DNA from: Neolewinella litorea
GTDB lineage: Bacteria; Bacteroidota; Bacteroidia; Chitinophagales; Saprospiraceae
DNA length: 64,000 bases
Reading direction: 5' to 3'
Assembly: GCF_004803465.1 (NCBI RefSeq)
Contig: NZ_SRSF01000006.1
Span: forward strand, 106,254 to 170,253
Made by a program: the position numbers and the translations under genes. Below are positions 17,840-26,422 of this stretch, piece after piece; the stretch's first letter is position 1, and every line of letters begins with the position of its first letter. The notes beneath the pieces were generated by a model, which was given only the letters and a program-made list of their open reading frames with translations, searched no databases and was not told where the DNA came from.

Positions 17840-18586
17840 TTGCAACTGCACCAACTACTCACCCGAACCAGCTCCCTGGGCAATGTCTTCATGACCCTCC
17901 CGGCTCCCTTTCTGGCGGAGCGCATGGGCAGCAGTGGCGTGGAAAGCATTACCCTGGACCTGCAACACGGTTCCATAGAAGGGGATGCTGTCCTCGGATT
18001 GGTCCAGGCCATCCGTGCGGGTGGTGCCATCCCGCTCGCCCGACTGGCCTGGAACCGGCCGGAACTGATCATGAAGGCGCTTGATTACGGTATTGAGGGA
18101 TTGATATGTCCGATGGTAGATACCGCCGAGGAAGCCCGGGCCTTTGTGCGCGCGGCGAAGTATCCGCCCCTTGGCAACCGTTCCTTCGGCCCCTTTCGGG
18201 CGGCGATGCTCCTTGAGGGCAACTACTTTGCCGCCGCGAATGAGCAAACCCTGTGTTTCGTCATGATTGAAACGGCGGGTGCCGTGGACGAACTGGATGC
18301 TATCGCGGCCACCCCGGGGCTGGATGGGCTGTATATCGGTCCCTGGGACCTGAGCGTGAGCCTCGGCCGTCCCCGGCAGGGCGATTTTTCCGACCCGGAG
18401 CTGCTGGCTGTCTTTGACCGGGTACAAGACGTGGCCAGGGAGAAGGGGTTGTTTACCGGCATATTCACAACCCGCCCCAAGGATGCCGCCGCGATGGCGG
18501 CGCGCGGCTTTGATCTTGTCACCTGGGGAACCGAGGAATTGATGTTCCAGCGGGGACTGGGCAAATGGCTGAGTCAGGGGGAATAG
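17840..18586 (+). CDS. HpcH/HpaI aldolase/citrate lyase family protein
   Basis: A 248-residue TIM-barrel class II pyruvate aldolase. Family blocks: GNVFMTLPAPFLAERM, ITLDLQHGSIEGD, the metal-binding region FVMIETAGAVDELD followed by GLDGLYIGPWDLSVSLG, and the substrate loop KYPPLGNRSFGP. These enzymes cleave 2-oxo-4-hydroxy acids to pyruvate and an aldehyde. The start is TTG at 17840, three bases after the stop of the hydrolase gene; the first ATG would remove the first conserved strand. No sugar-acid or aromatic catabolism genes adjoin it, so the substrate is open. Confidence 0.87.
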   Translation: MQLHQLLTRTSSLGNVFMTLPAPFLAERMGSSGVESITLDLQHGSIEGDAVLGLVQAIRAGGAIPLARLAWNRPELIMKALDYGIEGLICPMVDTAEEARAFVRAAKYPPLGNRSFGPFRAAMLLEGNYFAAANEQTLCFVMIETAGAVDELDAIAATPGLDGLYIGPWDLSVSLGRPRQGDFSDPELLAVFDRVQDVAREKGLFTGIFTTRPKDAAAMAARGFDLVTWGTEELMFQRGLGKWLSQGE

Positions 18587-18593
18587 GTGGGCA

Positions 18594-19238
18594 TCACTTC
18601 GCGCTTTCGCGCTGATCGATGAAGGCCTGCATCCGTTCGCGATCGTTCTCCAGCATATCGATACTGTTGACGAGGAAGTAGCGCACGGAGGCAATGGAGT
18701 TAACGAAGCTGCGGTCGGTATACACCTCCAGTTCCTGTGGTTCCTGGCCTACGATATCGAGGTGAGCCTTGATGTGGCTGAAGAAACCGTTGTCGTAATT
18801 CTCGACCATCAATTCGTTGTACACCTCGGCGATCTTGTAGAACTCGTACAGGGAGATCAGGTCCGATTTCACCTTGAAATCGTTCATATAGCGAATGTCG
18901 CCGGTCTGCAGGAAGGTATTGTAGGCGGTCGTTTTGGTGAAGGGCAGCGACATATTCATGGCCTGCATGACCACCGGATTGATCTCGGCGGGGTCACTGC
19001 CCGAGCGGATGAGCCGGATCAGTGAATCGAGGAACACCTGCTGCTTGCGCTGACCTTCGATCGTTTCGCTGTGGCTGTTGAGGTTGAATTGGGTCTCCTT
19101 CACGATCTCCGCCAGGTGGGCGTCGACCAACCGTTGTTCCCGTCGCTCACTCGCACAGCGCTCCAGATTAAAGGCCAGAAGAATACTGAAGACAATGAGG
19201 ACGAAGTTCACCAGGTGATTCTGCCAGTCGATTTTCAT
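18594..19238 (-). CDS. Small membrane-anchored protein of unknown function (DUF6090-like)
   Basis: A 214-residue protein: a basic start (MKIDWQNHLVNF), one membrane helix (FVLIVFSILLAFNLERC, about residues 11-27), then an alpha-helical, charged soluble region with no named motif. The layout (short N-terminus, helix, E/R-rich helices with NLNSH) resembles the DUF6090 family common in Bacteroidota. I chose the ATG at 19238; a longer frame reaches upstream to 19331 but overlaps the start of the third repeat array and adds residues unlike the family. Its 3' end is 7 nt from the aldolase stop (convergent). Confidence 0.6.
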   Translation of the reverse strand: MKIDWQNHLVNFVLIVFSILLAFNLERCASERREQRLVDAHLAEIVKETQFNLNSHSETIEGQRKQQVFLDSLIRLIRSGSDPAEINPVVMQAMNMSLPFTKTTAYNTFLQTGDIRYMNDFKVKSDLISLYEFYKIAEVYNELMVENYDNGFFSHIKAHLDIVGQEPQELEVYTDRSFVNSIASVRYFLVNSIDMLENDRERMQAFIDQRESAK

Positions 19239-19289
19239 GGCAAGGAAGATACATCGGGGCGCATAAAATTCGCTCCGGATGGAGGCCGA

Positions 19290-20150
19290 GCCCATAAAAC
19301 GGCCCCGGAGGGGAGGCCTACTAACAAGCAAGGTCCCTATGCAGCGGGGGCCTTACGGTAGACGAATCCCCTCAACATATCCCCCCACTTACAAAACCGG
19401 CCCCGGAGGGACGTCTCGAATGAGCAAGGTCACTGCGGACCGGGGGCGTACGATTACACATTCCCCGACAACCGCCCCCCCACTTAGAAAACCGGCTTCG
19501 GAGGGGACATCGTCCAACGAACAAGGTAGGTATGCAGTGGGGGTCTTACGATAAACGAATACCCTTAACAATTTACCCCCATCTACAAAACCGGCCCCGG
19601 AGGGGACATCGTCCTACAAGCAATGTCCGAATGCAGCGGGCCTTACGATCAACGAATCCTTCAACAACTGCCTCCCACTTACAAAACCGGTCCCGGGAGG
19701 ACATCGTCCGACAAGCATGGTCAATAATCAGCGGGGCCTTGCGATCAACGAATCCTTCAACAACTGCCTCCCACTTACAAAACCGGTCCCGGGAGGACAT
19801 CGTCCGACAAGCAGGGTCACTACGCAGTGAGAGCCTTGCGATGAACGAATCCCCTTAACAACTGCCTCCTACTGACAAAACCGGCCCCGGAGGGGACTTC
19901 TCAGACGAGCAAGATCAATACGCTGTGAGAGCATTGCGATGAACGAATCCCCTCAACAACTGCCTCTTACTTACAAAACCGGCCCCGGAGAGGACGTCCC
20001 CGACGAGCAAGGTCACTACGCAGTGAGAGCCTTGCGATGAACGAATCCCCTCAACAACTGCCTCCTACTTACCAAACCGGCCCCGGAGGGGACGTCCTGG
20101 ACAAGCAAGGTCACAGCAAAGCGCAGCGTAGCAGGGGCCTTGCGCTCATC
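19290..20150 (+). repeat. Tandem array 3: nine copies of a ~97-bp unit with nested hairpins
   Basis: Nine units begin near 19301, 19399, 19493, 19593, 19689, 19784, 19883, 19981 and 20079 with ACAAAACCGGCCCCGGAGGG. Each holds a CCCC-GGA-GGGG (or TCCCGGGA) palindrome, often GGAC-ATC-GTCC or GGACGTCC, then AAGG...CCTT enclosing a further stem (TCACT/AGTGA in some units, TCCC/GGGG-type in others), and CGATGAACGAATCCCCTCAACAACTG-like linker sequence. Sequence identity to arrays 1 and 2 is not apparent, apart from the GGA (TCC) loop. There is no transposase beside it. Open frames across it look like repeat translations. Confidence 0.88.
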
Positions 20151-20212
20151 ACCCCCACCACACCCCACAAAATTCCCTAAACCTCCGCCCGCCCGCCCCC
20201 GTTCCACCCCCA

Positions 20213-21259
20213 ATGCCCCTCCTGACCTTTAACGACTGCGGGATCTACTGCGAACGCGCCGACGTGTATATCGACCCCTGGAAACCGGTAGACCGCGCCC
20301 TGATCACCCACGGCCACGCCGACCACTCCCGCTGGGGCAACAAGTATTACCTCTGCACCCGCGCCGCGGCGCCCGTCATCCGTTACCGCCTCGGCGACAT
20401 CAAACTGGAGACCGTGGAATTCGGCGAAGTACGCACCATCAACGGCGTCAGGTTCAGTTTCCACCCTGCGGGCCACATCATCGGCTCGGCCCAGATTCGG
20501 GTCGAATACCAGGGCGAAATATGGGTGGCCAGCGGCGACTACAAACTCGAGGACGACGGCCTCTCAGAAGCATACGAACCGATACGGTGCCAGCACTTCA
20601 TTACCGAATCCACCTTCGGACTACCCGTCTACCGCTGGACGCCCCAGGAGGAGGTCATGGCCGACATCAACGACTGGTGGCGACAGACCGCCAGCGAGGG
20701 CCGTACGGCTATCCTCACCGGCTACGCCCTCGGCAAGGCGCAGCGGTTGCTCGACGGCCTCGACACCTCCATCGGCAAGATCTACACCCACGGTGCCATT
20801 GAGAACACGAACGAGGTGCTCCGCAAGCAGGGCATCAAATTGCCCCCGACCACCCGCGTAACCCGCGAGATCAACAAAAAGGACTACCCCGGCAACATCG
20901 TGGTTGCCACTCCCGGCGCCATCGGCCAACCCTGGGTCAAGAAATTCGGCAACGCCTCTATTGGTGCCGCCTCCGGCTGGATGACCCTCCGCGGGGCCCG
21001 CCGCCGCCGGGGCGCCGACCGGGGCTTCGTGCTCAGCGATCATTGCGACTGGCCCAGCCTGCTCGAGGCCATCGATCTGACGGGGGCCGACAATGTGTAC
21101 GTCACCCACGGCTATACGGCCATCTTCAGCAAGTACCTCCGCGAACAGGGCCTGAACGCCGTCGAACTCCACACCGAGTACGAGGGGGAGTTGGCGGAGA
21201 TCGAGACGAAGGGGAATGCAGAAACGGAGAAGGAAAATGCTGCTGCTGATGCTGAGTAG
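20213..21259 (+). CDS. Ligase-associated DNA exonuclease (metallo-beta-lactamase fold)
   Basis: A 348-residue beta-lactamase/beta-CASP-type nuclease. The metal motif is LITHGHADHSRWG; further motifs are FHPAGHIIGSAQIRVE, VASGDYKLEDDG, a central SNM1/CPSF-like ESTFGLPVYRW and LSDHCDWPSLL near the end. In many Bacteroidota and Proteobacteria this gene is paired with an ATP-dependent ligase, a DEXH helicase and a phosphoesterase in a DNA repair cluster. Here the ligase follows after 126 nt; the other two partners are not seen. The final 20 residues are charged and low in complexity (EIETKGNAETEKENAAADAE). Confidence 0.9.
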   Translation: MPLLTFNDCGIYCERADVYIDPWKPVDRALITHGHADHSRWGNKYYLCTRAAAPVIRYRLGDIKLETVEFGEVRTINGVRFSFHPAGHIIGSAQIRVEYQGEIWVASGDYKLEDDGLSEAYEPIRCQHFITESTFGLPVYRWTPQEEVMADINDWWRQTASEGRTAILTGYALGKAQRLLDGLDTSIGKIYTHGAIENTNEVLRKQGIKLPPTTRVTREINKKDYPGNIVVATPGAIGQPWVKKFGNASIGAASGWMTLRGARRRRGADRGFVLSDHCDWPSLLEAIDLTGADNVYVTHGYTAIFSKYLREQGLNAVELHTEYEGELAEIETKGNAETEKENAAADAE

Positions 21260-21267
21260 GGATTACC

Positions 21268-21365
21268 GCAGAGGTCATGGAGGCAGGCACAGAGGTTTCA
21301 CAGAGGTGTTCATGCCGCGCCTCTCCGTGGACCTCCGTGAAGCCCTCTGCGTCCTCCGTGGTGAA
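21268..21365. repeat. Imperfect foldback repeat between exonuclease and ligase genes
   Basis: The spacer carries repeated CAGAGGT/ACGGAGG-type words on one side and their complements (CCTCCGTG, CCTCTGCG) on the other, so that it can fold back on itself. The style (runs of CAGAGG, CACAGAGG and CCTCCGTGGTG) is that of interspersed inverted repeats found between genes in many unrelated bacteria. It is not coding: an open frame through it on the minus strand has the composition of repeat translations. Confidence 0.5.
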
Positions 21366-21385
21366 TACGCAACACCCAGCCACCC

Positions 21386-22981
21386 ATGAAGAACTTCGCA
21401 GAAATGTTCCGCCGCCTCGACCGCACCACCAAGACCAACGCCAAGGTGGATGCACTGGCCGACTATTTCGTGCAGGTGGACGATGAGGACAAGCTCTGGA
21501 CCGTAGCCCTGCTCAGCCACCGCCGACCACGCCGCACCGTGAATTCCAAATTGCTCCGCGCCTGGGCCTCGGAGCTGAGCGGCATCGACCCCTGGATCCT
21601 GGAAGAAAGCTACCATGTGGTGGGTGACCTGGCGGAAACCATCGCCCTTATCCTCCCGCCGCCGGAAGAAGATTACGACCATACCCTCACCCACTGGATC
21701 GAGTACATCCAGCAATTCGCCGATTACGACGAAACGGGAAAAAAGGAAGCCGTGCAGGAAGCCTGGCGCGGACTCAACACCACCGAACGCTACCTCTTCA
21801 ACAAGCTCATCACCGGCAACTTCCGCGTCGGGGTAAGCCAGAAACTGATGACGCGCGCCCTCTCCCGCGCCACCGGCATCGAGGAAACCAACCTGGCCCA
21901 CCGCCTGATGGGCAACTGGACGCCGAACGATACCACTTTTGAGGACCTGATCCACAGCGAGTCGGCCACCGACGATATCTCCCGTCCTTATCCCTTCTAC
22001 CTGGCCTACCAGCTGGAGCAGGCGGCTGAAGACCTCGGCAACCCCGCGGATTGGCAGGCCGAGCACAAGTGGGACGGCATCCGCGGACAGGTGATCGTGC
22101 GTAACGACGAGGTGTTTGTCTGGTCGCGGGGCGAGGAACTGGTCACCGACAAGTATCCGGAATACCACATACTCGCCTCCGCCATCCCCAACGGCACGGT
22201 GATCGATGGAGAGATTCTGCCATTCCGTGATGGGCGTCCCCTGGGCTTCAATGTGCTGCAGACGCGCATCGGCCGCAAGACGGTCAGCAAGAAACTGCTC
22301 AAGGACGCCCCCGTGGTGCTCATGTGCTACGACCTGCTCGAGTACGAGGGGCGCGACATCCGCCAGCTGCCCATGGAAGGCCGCCGCGAACTCCTGGAGC
22401 GACTGGTCGAGGAGTACCCCACCAATGGCGTGCTGCAGCTTTCCCCGGTATTTGACTTTACGGAGTGGGGCGAGCTGGCCGCCGAGCGGGAAACCGCCCG
22501 CGAAAAGTACAGCGAGGGCATTATGCTCAAGCGCCGCAGCAGTCCCTACCGCCAGGGGCGCAAGAAAGGCGACTGGTGGAAGTGGAAGGTCGATCCCCTC
22601 ACCATTGACGCCGTCATGATGTACGCCCAGCGGGGCCACGGCCGCCGGGCCAACCTGTACACCGACTTCACCTTCGGGGTGTGGGATGGTGATCAACTGG
22701 TGCCCTTCACCAAGGCCTACTCGGGCCTCACCGACCAGGAATTCAACAAGATCACCGCCTGGGTGCGCCGCAATACCGTGGAGCGTTTCGGCCCCGTACG
22801 CAGCGTCAAGGCCAAACAGGTCTTTGAGATCGGTTTCGAGGGCATCCGCCGGAGCAGCCGGCACAAGTCGGGCGTGGCGCTCCGCTTCCCCCGGATGCTA
22901 CGCTGGCGACACGACAAGCCCGTAGAAGAAGCCAACACCAAGGATGACCTGGAGGCCCTACTGCAAGCCTACGGGGAATAG
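21386..22981 (+). CDS. ATP-dependent DNA ligase (exonuclease-associated type)
   Basis: A 531-residue ligase that seals nicks using ATP. The N-terminal ~190 residues are the DNA-binding domain (KNFAEMFRRLDRTTKTNAK, NKLITGNFRVGVSQKLMTRAL). The nucleotidyltransferase core carries motif I EHKWDGIRGQ with the nucleophilic lysine, motif III-like FVWSRGEELVTDKYPE, DGEILPF, EGIMLKRRSSPYRQGRKKGDWWKWK (motifs IV and V), and an OB domain ends with GVALRFPRMLRWRHDKPV. It belongs to the class encoded next to the beta-CASP exonuclease. The stop TAG overlaps the first base of a 21-bp dispersed element. Confidence 0.93.
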   Translation: MKNFAEMFRRLDRTTKTNAKVDALADYFVQVDDEDKLWTVALLSHRRPRRTVNSKLLRAWASELSGIDPWILEESYHVVGDLAETIALILPPPEEDYDHTLTHWIEYIQQFADYDETGKKEAVQEAWRGLNTTERYLFNKLITGNFRVGVSQKLMTRALSRATGIEETNLAHRLMGNWTPNDTTFEDLIHSESATDDISRPYPFYLAYQLEQAAEDLGNPADWQAEHKWDGIRGQVIVRNDEVFVWSRGEELVTDKYPEYHILASAIPNGTVIDGEILPFRDGRPLGFNVLQTRIGRKTVSKKLLKDAPVVLMCYDLLEYEGRDIRQLPMEGRRELLERLVEEYPTNGVLQLSPVFDFTEWGELAAERETAREKYSEGIMLKRRSSPYRQGRKKGDWWKWKVDPLTIDAVMMYAQRGHGRRANLYTDFTFGVWDGDQLVPFTKAYSGLTDQEFNKITAWVRRNTVERFGPVRSVKAKQVFEIGFEGIRRSSRHKSGVALRFPRMLRWRHDKPVEEANTKDDLEALLQAYGE

Positions 22982-23001
22982 GGCGGCGGCGCGCGGGTGC
23001 C
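22981..23001 (+). repeat. Dispersed 21-bp element, copy 1
   Basis: Starts GGGCGGCGG and ends CGGGTGCC. Identical over 21 bases to copies at 59416 and (inverted) 44245. Its first G is the last base of the ligase stop codon. Confidence 0.8.
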
Positions 23002-23102
23002 GCGAACCAACGGATGTACATAACTCGGTGGTTAAAGCAGATTGTCCGTCCTGTCCGGCGTGGGAAGTCGGAATTCAACCGGTTGGGCAAGATACATTAC
23101 CG

Positions 23103-23134
23103 TTGTTGCTAGCATTCTCAATAGCTTATATTTC
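23103..23134 (+). promoter_or_regulatory. Candidate promoter of susC/susD
   Basis: TTG at 23103-23105, a 21-nt gap and TATATTTC at 23127-23134 (one mismatch to TAnnTTTG). The same 21-nt spacing occurs in both strong promoters near the window end. It leaves a leader of about 120 nt before the susC ATG; the region 23002-23257 otherwise shows no gene. Confidence 0.45.
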
Positions 23135-23257
23135 AGCACCTTAAATTTATGCAACGGTACCTTGCAGCGGCTTGCCGGTCACATTTTGACCGATTATTTG
23201 CGGTGGCTTGGTGCACCGGCTCATTACCTTTAGCAGATCATATAATTCACTAGTGCT

Positions 23258-26200
23258 ATGAAAAAATATCTACTTGCCATCCTTGGCTTGGCGCTGTCTG
23301 TGGGCCTGATGGCCCAGCGCGTGATCGAGGGGACCATTACTGACGAAGGTGGAATGCCGCTCATCGGGGCTTCGGTCCTGGCCCAGGGTACGAGCACGGG
23401 AACCGTGTCGGATATCGACGGCAACTTCACGCTAACCGTCGCCGATGAAGTGACGAACCTGATAGTTTCCTATACCGGTTTTGCCACCCGCGTGGTACCG
23501 CTGGACGGCAGCACCACCTTGGAGATCATTCTTTCCGAGGATGCCGCCCAATTGTCTGAAGTGGTCGTGGTCGGCTACGGCAAGCAAATCCGCAGCACCC
23601 TGACCGGTAACGTTGCCCAGATCGACGGCGGGGATATTGAGAACCTGCCGGTGTCGAGTGTCGAGCAGGCCATGCAGGGGCGTTCGGCCGGGGTGTTCGT
23701 GCAGTCGGTCAGCGGTAAGCCCGGCGGACGGATCAACATCCGCGTCCGGGGCAGCTCCTCCATTTCAGCGGGTAACCAGCCGCTGTACGTTGTCGACGGG
23801 GTGCCCATCACCAGCGGCACCTTCAGCAGTCCGGGCTCCGGTAGCCAGAACTTCCTGGCCGACCTGAACCCGAACGACGTGGAATCGATCGAGATTCTCA
23901 AAGATGCCTCCGCCGCGGCCATCTACGGCTCGCGCGCCGCCAACGGTGTAATTCTCGTAACCACCAAGCAGGGGAAAAGCGGCAAGGCCCGCCTGAACGT
24001 CAACATCAGCTCGGGGGCCAGCGAACCGAGCCGCCTGCGAGAGTTCATGGACGCCGAGGAATTCGTTTCCTTCTTCCGGCAAACCGCCGCCGGGGGCGCC
24101 CGCTACGACTGGGACAACCAACTGGATGAGTTCGGTCTGGGCGACGATTATACCCTGGAGAATACCATCGCTGCGTATACCGACTTCGTCGAAGGGCGCT
24201 TCGACCGCTACAGCGGACCCAGCGACTGGCGCAATAACGAGACGAACACCGATTGGCAAGAAGAAGCCTTCCAGACCGGCCGTAACCAAAACGCCGACCT
24301 GAGCCTGAGCGGGGGCACCGATAAACTGACGTACTACGCCAGCTTCGGCTACTCCGACCAGGAGGGCATCCTGGCCGGCAATGGATTTCAGCGACTCAGT
24401 ACCCGCCTCAACCTGGACGCTCAGGCTTCCGACCGGTTCACTTACGGTATGCGGGTCGGCTTCAGCCGCAGCGACAACGAACGCGTGAGCAACGATAACC
24501 AGTTCAGCACGCCGCTGCAGCTGATCGCGCTGGCCCCCATCACGCCGGTCCGCAACACCACCGGCGAAGAGTACCAGGGCTTCGCGCCCGGCCAACTCTT
24601 CGACCGCCCCATCACCACCTACTACAACGGACTCGTGGAGCTGGCCAACAGCGAAAAGCAATCGATCAGCTACCGGACCCTGGGCAACGTCTTCGGCCAG
24701 TTTGAACTCACCGAAGGACTCTCCGCCCGGGCCGAAGCCGGTGTAGACGTGGCCAACATCAAGCAGAACCGCTTCCTGGGCCGCCTTACCGACGGTGGAG
24801 AATCTACGAACGGATTCGCAGACAGCCGCTGGAGTAATATCGTCAACTACACCACCAAGGCCCTGCTGCTCTACAACCGTGGCTTCGATGCTGGCCACAA
24901 CGTGGATTTTGTCGGAGGGGTGGAATTCCAGCAGTCCACCAACGAAGACATCGAAGTGGACGCCCAGGAGTTCCCCCTGGACCAGTTGCGCACCATCGCC
25001 AGCGCGGCCGACATTACGGGCGGCTCGACTACCCTGACCGAGTTCTCCTTCCTGAGCTATTTCGGCCGGGCCAACTACAACTATAACCGCAAGTACCTCT
25101 TCAGCCTTAGCGCGCGCATGGACGGCTCCAGCCGCTTCGGTGCCAACAACCGCTACGGTTTCTTCCCCGCCGTGGCGGCCGGCTGGGTACTGAGCGAGGA
25201 AGATTTTCTCGAAGGCAACCCCTTGGTCAGTTACCTCAAACTGCGCAGCAGCTACGGACTCACCGGCAACGCCGACATCAGCAACTTCGCCAGCCTCGGA
25301 CTTTATGGTGCCTCCGGCTACGGCGGGGTTTCGGGCCTCGCACCGGTGCAGATTCCCAATCCGGACCTGACCTGGGAATCCACCCTGCAGTTCGACTTCG
25401 GTATCGATTTTGGCGTCTTTAACAACCGACTGAGCGGTGAGCTCGACTACTACGTCAAGAACACTAACGACCTGCTGCTCAACGTGCCCATCCCCGGCAC
25501 CTCGGGCTTCCGCACCCAGTTCCGCAACCTGGGCGAATTGCGCAACCGCGGAGTTGAACTACTGCTGAACGCGGTGGTTTCCGACGCGGCCTTCGGCTGG
25601 AGTTCGAGCTTTAACTTCTCCTACAACAAGAACGAGATCCTCTCCCTGGCCCCCGGGCAGGACATCATCGACGACGGCGGTAGCCGGTACATGAACGTCG
25701 TGAAGGTAGGGGAGAGCCTGGGTGCCTTCTACGGACTCGAGTATGCGGGCGTGGACCCTGCGAACGGCGACGGCCTTTTCTACATCAATGAGACCGACGA
25801 CGACGGAAACATCGTCAACCCGGACGCCACTACCAACAATGCCAACGAGGCCAATTTCACCATGCTCGGCAACGCGCTGCCCACCACGCTGGCCGGCTGG
25901 ACCAACAACTTCACCTACGGCGGCGTATCGCTGGATATCTTCTTTCAGGGCAGCTTCGGCAACGAGGTGCACAACTCCGCCGGCGTCTTCCAAAGCTGCG
26001 GCGGCTGCTGGTTTGATAACCAGACGCGGGACCAACTCGACGCCTGGACGCCCGAGAATACCGATACAAACGTGCCGGAAGCCCGCTTCTTTTGGGGCAA
26101 CGCCGACAACGGCCGCAGCAGCCGATACCTGAGCAGTGGTGACTTCATCCGGCTCAAGACCCTTACCCTGGCTTACGAGCTGCCCCCGACCCTGGTCGAT

Positions 26201-26395
26201 CGCATCGGTCTGAACCGTCTCCGCGTCTACGTCACCGGTCAGAACCTGGCCCTCATTACGAAGTACGACGGCTGGGACCCCGAGGTAGCTGCCGACTTCC
26301 TCTCAGACAGCTCACCCAATATCCTGACCAGCGTGGATTTCTACACGGCCCCGCAGCCCAGGACCATCATCGTTGGCGTCAACGTCGGCCTCTAA
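23258..26395 (+). CDS. SusC/RagA family TonB-linked outer membrane transporter
   Basis: A 1045-residue porin. A signal peptide (MKKYLLAILGLALSVGLMAQ) is followed by a carboxypeptidase-D-like beta-sandwich (residues ~21-100, VIEGTITDEGGMPLIGASVL), a TonB-dependent receptor plug (~110-225, SEVVVVGYGKQ, LYVVDGVPI, SIEILKDASAAAIYGSRAANGVI) and a 22-stranded barrel ending in IIVGVNVGL. With SusD it forms a lidded transporter that imports oligosaccharides or peptides using TonB energy. The SusD partner follows 27 nt later. No glycoside hydrolase, protease or regulator is adjacent, so the substrate cannot be named. Confidence 0.95.
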   Translation: MKKYLLAILGLALSVGLMAQRVIEGTITDEGGMPLIGASVLAQGTSTGTVSDIDGNFTLTVADEVTNLIVSYTGFATRVVPLDGSTTLEIILSEDAAQLSEVVVVGYGKQIRSTLTGNVAQIDGGDIENLPVSSVEQAMQGRSAGVFVQSVSGKPGGRINIRVRGSSSISAGNQPLYVVDGVPITSGTFSSPGSGSQNFLADLNPNDVESIEILKDASAAAIYGSRAANGVILVTTKQGKSGKARLNVNISSGASEPSRLREFMDAEEFVSFFRQTAAGGARYDWDNQLDEFGLGDDYTLENTIAAYTDFVEGRFDRYSGPSDWRNNETNTDWQEEAFQTGRNQNADLSLSGGTDKLTYYASFGYSDQEGILAGNGFQRLSTRLNLDAQASDRFTYGMRVGFSRSDNERVSNDNQFSTPLQLIALAPITPVRNTTGEEYQGFAPGQLFDRPITTYYNGLVELANSEKQSISYRTLGNVFGQFELTEGLSARAEAGVDVANIKQNRFLGRLTDGGESTNGFADSRWSNIVNYTTKALLLYNRGFDAGHNVDFVGGVEFQQSTNEDIEVDAQEFPLDQLRTIASAADITGGSTTLTEFSFLSYFGRANYNYNRKYLFSLSARMDGSSRFGANNRYGFFPAVAAGWVLSEEDFLEGNPLVSYLKLRSSYGLTGNADISNFASLGLYGASGYGGVSGLAPVQIPNPDLTWESTLQFDFGIDFGVFNNRLSGELDYYVKNTNDLLLNVPIPGTSGFRTQFRNLGELRNRGVELLLNAVVSDAAFGWSSSFNFSYNKNEILSLAPGQDIIDDGGSRYMNVVKVGESLGAFYGLEYAGVDPANGDGLFYINETDDDGNIVNPDATTNNANEANFTMLGNALPTTLAGWTNNFTYGGVSLDIFFQGSFGNEVHNSAGVFQSCGGCWFDNQTRDQLDAWTPENTDTNVPEARFFWGNADNGRSSRYLSSGDFIRLKTLTLAYELPPTLVDRIGLNRLRVYVTGQNLALITKYDGWDPEVAADFLSDSSPNILTSVDFYTAPQPRTIIVGVNVGL

Positions 26396-26422
26396 CCCCC
26401 TCCCATACCCAAAACGAATACC

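Noticed and set aside
19271..19858. Open frames across array 3
   Set aside because: Repeat translations without start context; both strands are open in places.
21386..22981. Prophage or plasmid origin for the DNA ligase region
   Set aside because: The exonuclease-ligase pair is a chromosomal repair module, and no integrase, att site or phage gene is near.
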